A DNA stretch of 63,485 nucleotides, taken from an uncultured Flavobacteriales bacterium. Its GTDB lineage: Bacteria; Bacteroidota; Bacteroidia; Palsa-965. The DNA is taken from the NCBI GenBank assembly GCA_937974275.1, contig CALJIF010000094.1, positions 1-63,485 on the forward strand. Reading direction: 5' to 3'. This document shows positions 36,615 through 45,641 of the stretch, piece after piece (the stretch's first letter is position 1; the number at the start of each line of letters is the position of its first letter). Made by a program: the position numbers and the translations under genes. Below the pieces are notes generated by a model that was given only the letters and a program-made list of their open reading frames with translations, did no database searches and was not told where the DNA came from.

Positions 36615-37337
36615 TTACAAACTCATCATCTCCTTAAGTTTAACGGCTTGTCTTCTGGAAATCTCCACTTGTTCGCCACCTTTCAACTTCACCATCAGTC
36701 CTCCGTTAAACCATTGTTCAATGGAATCAACCCAACGTAAATTGATCAAATGTTTCCTGCTGGCTCGGAAAAATATCTTTTGATCCAAACGTTCATCCAA
36801 ATAATTGAGTGAACGAAGTATGAGCGGTTTGTTTTGATTAAAATATATCCGCACATAGTTTCCTTCCGATTCAAATAAGCGCACATCCGACAGTTTTACA
36901 AACCAACATTTCTCTCCGTCTTTTACGAAAACCTGATCATTTTCACTCAATACATGTTCGCCTTGCGTACGGGTTCCTGAGTCTTGCTGAATATTATCGT
37001 TAAGCTTTTTAATGGCGTCCGCCAATCGCGCGGGTTGCACAGGTTTTAGTAAATAGTCCAGTGCATTTACTTCAAATGCTTTTATTGCAAATTCGTCGTG
37101 TGCAGTAACAAATACCACATGCGGAACAGCAGTGAGTTCTTCTAATACATCAAATCCTGTTTTTCCCGGCATCTGAATGTCGAGAAACACCACATCCGGT
37201 TTCATCTGATTGATAACTTCAATTGCGCTTTCGGCATCGCTGCATTCGCTGACAATTTCCATATTCGGAAATGTACTGAGCATAGATTTCAGCTCCTGTC
37301 GTGCCAGGCGTTCATCATCAACAATAATTACTTTCAT
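36615..37337 (-). CDS. LytTR-family response regulator
   Basis: A 240-residue regulator. The receiver domain (1-120) has VDDERLAR acidic residues and the phospho-acceptor D53 in FLDIQMPGKTGFD, with K103 in LLKPVQP. The C-terminal LytTR DNA-binding domain (about 140-240) has the FVKDGEKCWFVKLSDVRLFESEGNYVRIY start and the EISRRQAVKLKEMM end. It is activated by the LytS-type kinase whose gene overlaps it by 4 bases. Targets are unknown. Confidence 0.94.
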   Translation of the reverse strand: MKVIIVDDERLARQELKSMLSTFPNMEIVSECSDAESAIEVINQMKPDVVFLDIQMPGKTGFDVLEELTAVPHVVFVTAHDEFAIKAFEVNALDYLLKPVQPARLADAIKKLNDNIQQDSGTRTQGEHVLSENDQVFVKDGEKCWFVKLSDVRLFESEGNYVRIYFNQNKPLILRSLNYLDERLDQKIFFRASRKHLINLRWVDSIEQWFNGGLMVKLKGGEQVEISRRQAVKLKEMMSL

Positions 37338-38389
37338 AAGCCGGTATTTTGAGGAATGAAAAGTTGACTAATTACCAAATTCGGTTCGGAGTTTTCTATA
37401 CTGAAACTTGCTTGATCTCCGTACAGTAATTTCAGCCGCTCCAGTGTATTCGCAATTCCGAATCCGCTTTCCGGAACTGCAGTTTCGTCGTAATGACCGC
37501 TATTGGCAATCTTGATTTGTAAAATGTGATTGTTTAATGTAGCGTGAATGGAAAGCTCGCCTCCTTTCGGAAGTTTTGAAATGCCATGCTTAATGCCGTT
37601 TTCTACCAATGTTTGCAACATCATAGGAGGAAGCTGCGCATTGGTTGCGCTATCGTCAACTTGTATGTTCAAGCGTAATCGCTCTTCCAGACGAATTCCC
37701 TCCAACGCCAAATAATCGTTCACCAACGCCATTTCCTGATGCAACGGTATTAATTTACTTTTTCCCATCTGCAAGGTGCTGCGCAGAATATTAGAGTACT
37801 GGGTAATCGCTTCTTTCGCTTTTACCGGGTTCTCATCTACCAATGCGCGTATCGCATTCATTGCATTAAACAGGAAGTGCGGATTTAGCTGCGATTTTAG
37901 CCTATTCAATTCCGCTTCGGAAATTGCAGCTTCCCATTTTAAATTTTCAATTTCTGCTTTTCTGAAATTGACGATAAAATGAAACAAATAATAAATGGCA
38001 GACCAGAACAAAAAGACAAAGGAGAAATTGAGCACGTTCAGCGCAAATCGAATCGGCTGTTCAAATAGCGATACATCCGGCGATAAAAGATGATCTGCAA
38101 CCCTGTCTATGCTTGCCATTCCGACACCACACAAAATGCACAACAACAAAATGCGCGGTAACATTGCGGCAACACCTAGCTGTAGCCAATGAAATCGAAT
38201 GATGATTCCCCGAATGATCTGAGTTAAACCAATTCCGACAACAAATACCATCAACAATCCGAACAGCACCTCCGGCGTTACCTGATTATTCAGGTAAACA
38301 AATGCCAGATTTAAAAGGGTAAACGATAACCACCCTGCAATTTGAAGCAGCCAATAAATCTGAGATCGTTGCAGTGGTGATCGGTTCAT
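37334..38389 (-). CDS. LytS-type sensor histidine kinase (His_kinase PF06580)
   Basis: A 351-residue membrane kinase starting at 38389 (MNRSPLQRSQIYWLLQ), one base after the M61 peptidase stop; the longer frame would overlap that gene. Four membrane segments (about 11-31, 43-60, 75-93, 117-140) are followed by the phospho-acceptor motif QLNPHFLFNAMNAI with H171 and an ATPase domain with LVENGIKHGI. This is the family that pairs with LytTR regulators. No extracellular sensor domain is visible, so the signal is probably sensed within or at the membrane. Confidence 0.94.
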   Translation of the reverse strand: MNRSPLQRSQIYWLLQIAGWLSFTLLNLAFVYLNNQVTPEVLFGLLMVFVVGIGLTQIIRGIIIRFHWLQLGVAAMLPRILLLCILCGVGMASIDRVADHLLSPDVSLFEQPIRFALNVLNFSFVFLFWSAIYYLFHFIVNFRKAEIENLKWEAAISEAELNRLKSQLNPHFLFNAMNAIRALVDENPVKAKEAITQYSNILRSTLQMGKSKLIPLHQEMALVNDYLALEGIRLEERLRLNIQVDDSATNAQLPPMMLQTLVENGIKHGISKLPKGGELSIHATLNNHILQIKIANSGHYDETAVPESGFGIANTLERLKLLYGDQASFSIENSEPNLVISQLFIPQNTGL

Positions 38390-38390
38390 T

Positions 38391-40241
38391 TTACTTGTTA
38401 ATCCAGAACTTACGTAACAATAGTTGTGTTTCGCTTGCTCCTTTATCAACGGTGATGATGTGTCGTGTTACCTTTTCTGATTTACGCAAGGTGCCTTTTA
38501 ACGTCATTTTTTGTTTCGGCATTCCAAAGATTCCGCCCCGAATAATTTTAATTTTCAGTTTTGTACCTTCTTTCATTTGTTTTAATTCTCCAAGCACTTG
38601 CTCCATATTTTGAGGCGTTACCTTTTTCCCATTTATGGATTTGATCACATCAAAATTCTTGTATCCGATATCGTTGCCGAAGCTGTTCGGTTCAGGACTA
38701 TAGATTCGCACGTTCCCCTGATTATCCTGAATAAAGAAGTATCCACCGAGTGGGTCTAAAACCATTTCTGTTCGCGTAGCTTCATAATTCAATCCTACCA
38801 TTTCCAAATATTTTCCATACGGAATAGGCTCATTGCCCATCACATATTTTTTGAAAAATTCACCAATCTCGGGATACGTTAATCGCACAATTTCTGTGAT
38901 TAATGAATCATCATTAAAGCTGCGGTCCTTTCCGTATTTTTTGGATAGATCAGTCATAAGTTCTTGTGTACCGTACTGACCTTTTGATAAGTGACGCAAT
39001 TGAATATCCAGACACATTCCGATCAATGCACCTTTCTGATAAACATTGCCGTATTCTTTCTCATGTTCATCCAAACACAATAAACTCATGCGTGTAAATG
39101 GCAGTGTATCATTGTATCGATCTGCGATGTTCATTTTTTCACTCAATACATCGATGAATGAATTCAAGGACATTTTACCGTATTTCACCTGCACGTGATG
39201 CGCGGCATATTCGGTTAAACCTTCATACATCCATAAGTGCATGGACATTTTAGGTTTATTAAAATCGAAGTCGCCAATTTCATACGAGTGAATATTTAAT
39301 GGTGTTACAATGTGGAAAAACTCATGGGCTGCGACATCCTTCACCGTTTGAGCAATTTCTCCGGGTTCCATTTCCAGCAAGGTGTACATGGATGAATAGG
39401 AGTGTTCCAGCGCGCCATAAGAACCTGATTTAAATCCGTCTTCGTTTCCGGTGAGATAAATGATAAATGCGTAATTATTTACCGGTAATGTTCCGCCTAA
39501 GTACAATCGCTGATATTCAAGAATGTCGCGTAAACTATCTGCTACGAATTTTGAACTCACCAGCTTTTTCGGTGAATACACAGAAATAAGAACTTTCGTT
39601 CCTCCAACGCTCAGCCAAGTGGTGTCGGGCTTACAATACATGATAGGTCCGTCCACCAAATCATGGTAGTTATTGACATAATAAGTGTCTTCGTTACCTT
39701 CCCGTTTCACATTATTTAAACCGGTTGAACCGTACATTCCTTCCGGATGTTTCACCTTTACTTCGTATTGCACTTTAGTCATTCCTTCGAAGTACCCGAA
39801 GAATCCATGATTGTTCAATACGTAGTTGGTGTCTTTCTGAATATTTGTTCCTGCAGGTTCAAATACAAAATCAGCGCGCTTGTCGGTGTCCCAGGTGTCT
39901 TCTACTTTGTAGCGAATCTTCTTGATTTTTTTTGCGTCGGCAATTTGGAAGGAATTGCGATCCGGCTTAACATAACTTAATTCATTGCCCGCAGCATCGA
40001 GCGCTACGAAGTCGGTGATGAATCGCCCGAAATTATAAACCTTATAGGTTCCGGGAACCATAGCCGGAAAACGATACAATACCGTATCGGCAGTGAGTTG
40101 TGGCGGTGTTAATTCTACGGTAAGTTGATCTTTGAATACTTTGGTCAGATCCACCGAGAATTTATATGCGTTTTCGGATTGTTGAGCCTGAACAAACAGG
40201 GTAGAACAAATCAACGAAATGGAAAGGACGAGTTTATACAT
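38391..40241 (-). CDS. M61-family glycyl aminopeptidase-like protein with PDZ domain
   Basis: A 616-residue exported metallopeptidase starting at 40241, where a signal peptide (MYKLVLSISLICSTLFVQAQ) begins. The zinc motif HEFFH (H306, E307, H310) is followed by the third ligand in WMYEGLTEY (E340 region), matching M61 peptidases. A C-terminal PDZ-like domain (about 520-600; SINGKKVTPQNMEQVLGELK) is typical. M61 enzymes trim N-terminal glycine or alanine from peptides in the periplasm. It lies two bases after the CPBP gene and one base before the kinase gene. Confidence 0.92.
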   Translation of the reverse strand: MYKLVLSISLICSTLFVQAQQSENAYKFSVDLTKVFKDQLTVELTPPQLTADTVLYRFPAMVPGTYKVYNFGRFITDFVALDAAGNELSYVKPDRNSFQIADAKKIKKIRYKVEDTWDTDKRADFVFEPAGTNIQKDTNYVLNNHGFFGYFEGMTKVQYEVKVKHPEGMYGSTGLNNVKREGNEDTYYVNNYHDLVDGPIMYCKPDTTWLSVGGTKVLISVYSPKKLVSSKFVADSLRDILEYQRLYLGGTLPVNNYAFIIYLTGNEDGFKSGSYGALEHSYSSMYTLLEMEPGEIAQTVKDVAAHEFFHIVTPLNIHSYEIGDFDFNKPKMSMHLWMYEGLTEYAAHHVQVKYGKMSLNSFIDVLSEKMNIADRYNDTLPFTRMSLLCLDEHEKEYGNVYQKGALIGMCLDIQLRHLSKGQYGTQELMTDLSKKYGKDRSFNDDSLITEIVRLTYPEIGEFFKKYVMGNEPIPYGKYLEMVGLNYEATRTEMVLDPLGGYFFIQDNQGNVRIYSPEPNSFGNDIGYKNFDVIKSINGKKVTPQNMEQVLGELKQMKEGTKLKIKIIRGGIFGMPKQKMTLKGTLRKSEKVTRHIITVDKGASETQLLLRKFWINK

Positions 40242-40243
40242 AC

Positions 40244-41191
40244 TTAATAGTTGAGTTTTTGCATTTGCCATTTGAATTTCCACCAGAGAATTATTATAAA
40301 TAATATACTTTGACTAATTAAAATAATGGAGTCAATTCCGGAGTCGGTTTGGTGGGCTCGCCACAAGGTGCTGGCCTGTATTGCGCTGTTGCTGCTGGTT
40401 ACGACAACAGTGCCAAAAAGATTATTGGCGAAATGCATGCCCATGGCTAACTCAAGTCCTTCATCCATCAGCGTTATAAATCCAAGCATTAAAGCGGGAA
40501 TTAAGTACTGTGGAAATGTGGCCAGAATGCCGTATTTCTCAACCTCAGGATTCATCATGTGCATGGCAGCAAACAGCAAACTGGTGCCTAGTAGTCCTGC
40601 CCATGGTTTTTGAAAACTATTCGCTATTCCCTGCAGGAGATAACCACGAAATAAAAATTCTTCCCACCAGGTTTGTATTGGCAGTAGTAAAATACCGATG
40701 GCCAACGTTGCGAAAAATGGCGCAGCGTTAAACGTCCATTCGTAGTTCATCGGATCTGCACCAATTACTATCGCGGTTGAAATAGCCGACAAAAGCGCCC
40801 ACCAGCCTGCGCCCGCTGCTACACGTTTCCAGCGCACTTTGCCGTAGCCCGTAATTATAGATGAGATTGTTTTGCCCGCAATAAATTTTACTCCAACCAA
40901 CAAGCCGATCATAGCCACTACAAAGATGAACAGTGTCAACGCCAGCATGGCGTATGGCGACAATCCCATAATTTCAGGATTAAGCAGCTTTGCTGTTAGT
41001 TCCGGATCGTTGATGGCAACTTGTCCCGATGTTATGGCGCGCATCTGAAAAATCAGAAGCGGAATCGAGCCGATTACATAACCAACCAACGACATCAGCA
41101 CAATCAGTACATAACGCCACCAATCGTTTCTGCCGGTTGTGCCGCTTAGAATAAACTTATTACGCTCCGTGGGCTGAATGTCCATATACAA
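40244..41191 (-). CDS. CPBP-family intramembrane glutamic endopeptidase
   Basis: A 315-residue integral membrane protein with about eight hydrophobic segments. The catalytic motif WWEEFLFRGYLLQG gives E177, E178 and R182; conserved H211 in FAAMHMMNP and the HFANN motif (H253, N257) complete the Abi/CAAX (Rce1-like) site. An ATG two codons downstream (M3) is an alternative start. It heads the unit with M61 peptidase, LytS kinase and LytTR regulator. Substrates are unknown; a regulatory role in the membrane is plausible by position. Confidence 0.9.
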   Translation of the reverse strand: MYMDIQPTERNKFILSGTTGRNDWWRYVLIVLMSLVGYVIGSIPLLIFQMRAITSGQVAINDPELTAKLLNPEIMGLSPYAMLALTLFIFVVAMIGLLVGVKFIAGKTISSIITGYGKVRWKRVAAGAGWWALLSAISTAIVIGADPMNYEWTFNAAPFFATLAIGILLLPIQTWWEEFLFRGYLLQGIANSFQKPWAGLLGTSLLFAAMHMMNPEVEKYGILATFPQYLIPALMLGFITLMDEGLELAMGMHFANNLFGTVVVTSSNSAIQASTLWRAHQTDSGIDSIILISQSILFIIILWWKFKWQMQKLNY

Positions 41192-41209
41192 GTTTAACGC
41201 GAAAAAAAT

Positions 41210-41241
41210 AAACGGGCCGGATTTTTATGACCAGCCCGTTT
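41210..41241 (-). terminator. Hairpin between the CPBP unit and the cyclophilin gene
   Basis: AAACGGGCCGG and CCAGCCCGTTT form an 11-position stem with one mismatch around a 10-base loop. It ends transcription from the cyclophilin gene on the minus strand before the CPBP gene begins. Confidence 0.65.
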
Positions 41242-41278
41242 GCTACAAGGATGTATGGTAATTGGAATAGAGGAGTGG

Positions 41279-41737
41279 TTATGCCTGATGGATCACCACG
41301 TTCTCAATACTATCTTCCTGACGGATAGCATCTAATACGTCGAGACCTTCAATTACTTTACCAAAACAAGTGTGCTTGCGGTCAAGATGCGCGGTTTGAT
41401 TGCGACTCAGGCAAACGAAGAACTGAGATCCTCCGGTGTTGAGTCCGCGATGCGCCATCGATAATACGCCTTTATCATGAAACTGGTTGTTGCCCGTGAG
41501 TTCGCATTCAATGGCGTAACCCGGTCCGCCTGTCCCCGGAATTCCTGTTGCGCCTTCGCGTGTGTTAGGACAGCCGCCCTGAATGACGAATCCGGGAAGA
41601 ACACGATGCCACTTCAGTCCTTTATAAAATCCTTCATTCGCAAGTTTTACGAAGTTGGCTACCGTCTTTGGTGCATCTTGATCAAAAAGTTCCACCTTCA
41701 TGGTGCCTTTGTTGGTAATAATTTCTGCTGTTGTCAT
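41279..41737 (-). CDS. Peptidyl-prolyl cis-trans isomerase, cyclophilin type
   Basis: A 152-residue cyclophilin with no signal peptide, so cytoplasmic. Motifs are KWHRVLPGFVIQGG (catalytic R45), GSQFFVCLS and FGKVIEGLDVLDAI. It catalyses proline isomerisation during protein folding. It lies 16 bases after the esterase gene and ends before a hairpin terminator, so pdxJ, esterase and cyclophilin form one minus-strand unit. Confidence 0.92.
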   Translation of the reverse strand: MTTAEIITNKGTMKVELFDQDAPKTVANFVKLANEGFYKGLKWHRVLPGFVIQGGCPNTREGATGIPGTGGPGYAIECELTGNNQFHDKGVLSMAHRGLNTGGSQFFVCLSRNQTAHLDRKHTCFGKVIEGLDVLDAIRQEDSIENVVIHQA

Positions 41738-41753
41738 AATGTAGTATAGGTAT

Positions 41754-42530
41754 TTAGCGTTGTGAAAATTCTAATACGGAATTGAACATGAGTTGTGGTT
41801 GATCGGCATGCACCCAATGTCCTGCGTCGGGAATCGTAATAATTGAGGAATTCGGAAATTGTTGTTGAATCAACGGTTCATCTTCAGCGGTAATGTAATG
41901 TGATTTACCGCCGCGAATAAACAGCGTATCCACTTCGCAGGGATCATCAGAAACAGTGGCTTCGGAAATGTTTTCGATCCGCTCCGCAATTACCCGTGCA
42001 TTAAATCTCCAGTCCAGAATTTTACTACCGTCGGACTGATCGCGCCAAAATAAATTCTTCAATAAAAATTGTATTGTTCCGTTATCGTGCAAATGCTGTT
42101 GCAAAATAGCTTCAGCATCTTTACGCGATTCCAATTTTCGGACGTCAACCGCTTTGATTGCTTCAATTACTTGATGTTGCTGCAAATCGTAACGTTTGGG
42201 TGCTATATCGGAAACAATAAGTTTTGATAAGGCCATTGGATAGTCAAGTGCCAGACGCATCGCTGTTTTTCCTCCCATGGAATGTCCCAACAAGATAACG
42301 TCATTCAACCGCTCGGTTCCGAAAAACTCAACCACATCATCTGCCATAACGCGATAGTTCCATTCGTCCGAATGCGGCGACTGTCCGTGATTTCTCAAGT
42401 CAAGTGTGTACACGGTGAAATGTGCTGACCATAATTTTGCGAGAGCCGCCCAATTATCCGAAATGCCGAATAATCCGTGCAATATGACCAACGGTCGTCC
42501 TTCTCCCGATTTTCTGAAAAATAATTCCAC
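41754..42530 (-). CDS. Alpha/beta hydrolase, YbfF-like esterase
   Basis: A 258-residue hydrolase. HGLFGISDNW supplies the oxyanion region, LDLRNHGQSPHS and the nucleophile elbow GHSMGG (serine near residue 93) are typical of YbfF-type esterases, and GHWVHADQP carries the catalytic histidine. A signal peptide is absent. It probably acts on acyl esters or thioesters; the physiological substrate is not known. It follows pdxJ by six bases. Confidence 0.9.
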   Translation of the reverse strand: MELFFRKSGEGRPLVILHGLFGISDNWAALAKLWSAHFTVYTLDLRNHGQSPHSDEWNYRVMADDVVEFFGTERLNDVILLGHSMGGKTAMRLALDYPMALSKLIVSDIAPKRYDLQQHQVIEAIKAVDVRKLESRKDAEAILQQHLHDNGTIQFLLKNLFWRDQSDGSKILDWRFNARVIAERIENISEATVSDDPCEVDTLFIRGGKSHYITAEDEPLIQQQFPNSSIITIPDAGHWVHADQPQLMFNSVLEFSQR

Positions 42531-42536
42531 GTTGGA

Positions 42537-43256
42537 TCAAATTTGTAAGGCTCGTTTATACATCATGATGGTATTCTCCATGCCGAAATATAAGGCATCA
42601 CACACGAGCGCATGACCGATAGAAACTTCCGCAAGTCCGGGCACATGAGCGGCAAAAAAGGCAAGGTTGTCGCGACTTAAATCATGACCGGCATTGATTC
42701 CCAATCCGCATTCCGCAGCCACTTTAGCTGCTTGTGTAAAAGGTGCTACCGCACTTTCTGCGTTAACCGTGAAGTTACGTGCGTAGCTTTCCGTGTACAA
42801 TTCAATACGATCGGTTCCCGTGGCTTTCGCCCCTTTTACCATCTTTTCGTCGGGATCAACAAAGATGGAAGTACGAATGCCGTGGTCTTTAAAAAGTGCA
42901 ATCGTTTCAATAAGGTAATCGCGGTTAGCAATGGTGTCCCAACCATGGTCGGAAGTCAATTGATTCGTTGCATCAGGAACTAAAGTCACCTGGTGCGGGC
43001 GAACGCTGAGTACCAATTCCACAAATCGTTGCTCTCGAGGATTTCCTTCAATGTTGAATTCGGTTGTCAATACCGGTTTCAAATCGTGCACATCGCTGTA
43101 ACGAATATGGCGTTCGTCGGGACGGGGATGAACAGTAATTCCATCAGCGCCAAAACGCTCGCAGTCGAGAGCCATTTTTACAACATCCGGAACGTTGTGT
43201 CCTCGGCTATTACGCAAGGTGGCAATCTTGTTAATGTTTACGCTTAGATTAATCAT
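42537..43256 (-). CDS. pdxJ: Pyridoxine 5'-phosphate synthase PdxJ
   Basis: A 239-residue TIM-barrel enzyme that condenses 1-deoxyxylulose 5-phosphate with 3-amino-2-oxopropyl phosphate in vitamin B6 synthesis. The start is placed at 43256 (MINLSVNINKIATLRN), where the family's first strand begins; the ORF runs 11 codons further without resemblance. HPRPDERHI, EFNIEGNP, LVPDATNQLTSD and GINAGHDLSRDNL match the active-site motifs. Length agrees with E. coli PdxJ (243). A TACTTTCG -7-like box lies ten bases upstream of the ATG. Confidence 0.95.
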   Translation of the reverse strand: MINLSVNINKIATLRNSRGHNVPDVVKMALDCERFGADGITVHPRPDERHIRYSDVHDLKPVLTTEFNIEGNPREQRFVELVLSVRPHQVTLVPDATNQLTSDHGWDTIANRDYLIETIALFKDHGIRTSIFVDPDEKMVKGAKATGTDRIELYTESYARNFTVNAESAVAPFTQAAKVAAECGLGINAGHDLSRDNLAFFAAHVPGLAEVSIGHALVCDALYFGMENTIMMYKRALQI

Positions 43257-43385
43257 TTTCAGTTTACGAAAGTACACAAGACAATCCAATGCACGGCTGC
43301 TCGCTGAAAGAGTTCGAATGGCCAGTTACGGTGTTATTACAACCACCGACGAATTGGTGACAACTTTTTACTTCTCGGTACGTTA

Positions 43386-43419
43386 TTTGTGCAGTACTAT
43401 TTTGAAAAGCATAACTTTA
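43386..43419 (+). promoter_or_regulatory. Candidate promoter of the CBS-domain gene
   Basis: TTTG (43386-43389) and TAACTTTA (43412-43419) are 22 bases apart, 12 bases before the ATG at 43432. This supports the shorter start and argues against the extended frame from 43195. Confidence 0.4.
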
Positions 43420-43431
43420 CCGCCAATCATT

Positions 43432-44094
43432 ATGACTGCAAAGGATCTCATTAACGACGACATTCCCCCGATTAAACTTTCCGAATCGGCTGATAAAGCG
43501 CTGGGCTGGATGGATGAGTTCCGCGTGTCGCATCTGCCGGTTATTCAAGGTAAGAAGTTTATCGGCATGATTGGCGATAGCGATTTGTATGATCTGGAAG
43601 ACGCATCGTTACCGCTTTCAGAACAACCGTTAGCCTTGATGAAGCCCATGCTCGTTGAAAATATGCACGCGTGGGATGTGCTTAAAGTGATGTCGGAATT
43701 AGGTTTGGATGTTATTGCAGTCGTGGATGAACAACTGAATTATCAGGGTGCTATTACGATACGCAACCTGATGGAAAAGATGGCGAAAATGGCCGCTGTT
43801 CGCGAATCGGGTGGCATCATTGTCGTTGAAGTAAATACGGTTGATTATTCGTTATCACAAATTGCGCAAATAGTTGAAGGTAACGATGCCAAAGTATTGA
43901 GCGTATATGTTGCCGCTACCGCTGATCCGCGCAGGATTGAAGTGACTATTAAAACCAATCGTCAGGACCTTTCCCGCATTTTGCAAACGTTTACACGTTA
44001 TAATTATACCGTCATTGCTACGTTTCATGAAAGCAAATACGAAGAAGACGTTAAGCGCCGCTTCGATGAATTCATGAATTACATCAGCATCTAA
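43432..44094 (+). CDS. CBS-domain pair protein
   Basis: A 220-residue cytoplasmic protein starting at 43432 (MTAKDLINDDIPPIKLSES). Two CBS motifs cover about residues 1-125 (AKDLINDDIPPI, HLPVIQGKKFIGMI, GLDVIAVVDEQLNYQGAI), followed by an ACT-like C-terminal region (GGIIVVEVNTVDYSLSQIAQIVEGNDAKVL). CBS pairs bind adenine nucleotides and usually regulate a partner; here the partner is unknown. The frame is open for 79 more codons upstream but that part overlaps pdxJ. It begins the envelope cluster that runs to murI. Confidence 0.88.
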   Translation: MTAKDLINDDIPPIKLSESADKALGWMDEFRVSHLPVIQGKKFIGMIGDSDLYDLEDASLPLSEQPLALMKPMLVENMHAWDVLKVMSELGLDVIAVVDEQLNYQGAITIRNLMEKMAKMAAVRESGGIIVVEVNTVDYSLSQIAQIVEGNDAKVLSVYVAATADPRRIEVTIKTNRQDLSRILQTFTRYNYTVIATFHESKYEEDVKRRFDEFMNYISI

Positions 44095-44100
44095 GGGCAT

Positions 44101-44122
44101 TGCGTTATCTTCACATAACGCA
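44101..44122 (+). promoter_or_regulatory. Perfect 8-bp hairpin just before the Omp85 gene
   Basis: TGCGTTAT and ATAACGCA flank a CTTCAC loop, and the stem ends three bases before the ATG at 44126. No T tract follows, so it is not a normal terminator. In mRNA it would cover the ribosome-landing region of the Omp85 gene. Confidence 0.5.
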
Positions 44123-44125
44123 TAC

Positions 44126-45553
44126 ATGAGTTCATCATTCCGTTTATTACTGATTATCGTATTAGTGCTTCACGCAAAATTCCTTGCGGCCGGACAGGAT
44201 ACTGCCTTTTTCGTTGTCCGGAATATCGCTATCACGGGGAATAAAACCACCAAACCATTTATTATTGATCGTGAACTGGCTTTCAAATCGGGAGATACGA
44301 TTGATGCGGGAAAGTTTAACGAAGTAATTGAACGATCCCGTCAAAATCTGCTCAATACTTCCTTGTTCAATTTTGTCACGATGACACCCTTGTGCTTACT
44401 CGATAGCAGTGGAACGGGTTGTGTTACGGTTGATATAGAAATTGTAGTCAAAGAACGTTGGTATACCTGGCCGGTGCCGGTTTTTGAAGTCGTGGAACCG
44501 AACTTCAATACGTGGTGGCGCAATGGACGAAATTTACGTCGTGCTAACTACGGCATGTTTTTGACGCGTTACAATTTTCGTGGACGAAAGGAAGTAATTG
44601 CTGCAATTGCACGCTTCGGTTATTCGCCGCAATACGGTTTTCAGTATGCAGTTCCATATCTCAATAAAGCGAGAACGCTGGGTATTACGGTTACTACCAC
44701 GTACACGCAGAATCATGAGGTAGCTTACAATACAGAAAATAACAAACTCCGTTTTTTTCGACTGGAAGATGATTTTGTGCGCGAAGAGTGGCAAAGTTCT
44801 GTTGCATGTACGTACCGTAAAGGATTGTATAACAAGCATCAATTGGATGTGCGCTTTGCAGATTTCAGATTGCATGATACAGTGGCATCGTATACCTCAG
44901 AATATCTTCCGGATGCAGGAACACGCGCGGCATATTTCACGTTATCGTATCGGTTTGTGCGCGATCTGCGCGACTTAAAACCATATCCGTTGAAAGGCTA
45001 TTTTCTGGAAGCAGAAGTGACGAAACACGGTCTTGGTATACTGCCTGAAGAAAAGCTGGATGTGTTTTTCATAACACTGGGTGCGCGCTATTATCGAAAT
45101 GTAGTGGGTCGTTTTTTCACGGCAGGTATGATTCGTTTGCGTGTTTTACCTTATGGAACGCCGCCTTATTTACACCAGCGGGCATTCGGTTTTGGTCCTT
45201 ACGTTCGCGGATATGAATACTACGTAATCGACGGGCAGAATTTTGTGTTGGGAAAAGTAAATTTCAAGTATCAGCTGCTGAAACCGACCACCATCAAATT
45301 CAAGTTTATTCCACTGGAAAAGTTTAATACGCTGCATCTCGCGCTTTACGTGGGAACCTTTGTTGATGTTGGTTATGTCGAGGATCGCACTTCGGCATTT
45401 ACAGATTACAATAAACTCGGCGATTCATGGCTCGGCGGTGCCGGAATAGGCTTTGATGTAGTTACGTATTACGATATGGTAGGACGAATCGAGTACAGTG
45501 TTAACCGAATGATGGAACACGGTTTGTTTATACATTTCGGCGCCCCATTTTAA
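44126..45553 (+). CDS. Omp85/BamA-TamA family outer-membrane protein
   Basis: A 475-residue exported protein (signal peptide about 1-23). Residues about 27-110 look like a single POTRA domain (VVRNIAITGNKTTKPFIIDRELAFKSGD, IEIVVKERWYTWPVPV), followed by a 16-strand-type beta-barrel with the conserved FGFGPYVRGYEYYVIDG loop (an Omp85 L6-like region) and an aromatic C-terminus (GAPF). It is smaller than BamA, which is separately encoded at 48253. Its job may be insertion or export of particular outer-membrane proteins. It lies between the CBS and nadK genes. Confidence 0.88.
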   Translation: MSSSFRLLLIIVLVLHAKFLAAGQDTAFFVVRNIAITGNKTTKPFIIDRELAFKSGDTIDAGKFNEVIERSRQNLLNTSLFNFVTMTPLCLLDSSGTGCVTVDIEIVVKERWYTWPVPVFEVVEPNFNTWWRNGRNLRRANYGMFLTRYNFRGRKEVIAAIARFGYSPQYGFQYAVPYLNKARTLGITVTTTYTQNHEVAYNTENNKLRFFRLEDDFVREEWQSSVACTYRKGLYNKHQLDVRFADFRLHDTVASYTSEYLPDAGTRAAYFTLSYRFVRDLRDLKPYPLKGYFLEAEVTKHGLGILPEEKLDVFFITLGARYYRNVVGRFFTAGMIRLRVLPYGTPPYLHQRAFGFGPYVRGYEYYVIDGQNFVLGKVNFKYQLLKPTTIKFKFIPLEKFNTLHLALYVGTFVDVGYVEDRTSAFTDYNKLGDSWLGGAGIGFDVVTYYDMVGRIEYSVNRMMEHGLFIHFGAPF

Positions 45554-45579
45554 GCAATCCTCAATTCGTTGAATTGACG

Positions 45580-45587
45580 TACCTTCG
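45580..45587 (+). promoter_or_regulatory. -7-like box TACCTTCG for nadK
   Basis: TACCTTCG differs from TAnnTTTG at one position and lies 54 bases before the nadK ATG, giving a leader of about 50 bases that contains the hairpin at 45605-45627. Confidence 0.35.
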
Positions 45588-45604
45588 GGCAACCAATCAA
45601 CCGT

Positions 45605-45627
45605 CTTCCCGTCTCTTTTTCGGGAAG
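45605..45627 (+). promoter_or_regulatory. Leader hairpin upstream of nadK
   Basis: CTTCCCG and CGGGAAG form a perfect 7-bp stem with a 9-base T-rich loop, ending 14 bases before the nadK ATG at 45642. It lies downstream of the likely transcription start, so it would be in the mRNA leader. Confidence 0.4.
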
Positions 45628-45641
45628 CCAATTCTTTTCGA

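Noticed and set aside
38390..38449. Longer start of the LytS kinase
   Set aside because: It overlaps the M61 peptidase coding end; the ATG at 38389 is one base after that stop.
43195..43431. Extended N-terminus of the CBS protein
   Set aside because: It overlaps pdxJ on the opposite strand, lacks CBS resemblance, and a -33/-7 promoter lies just before the ATG at 43432.
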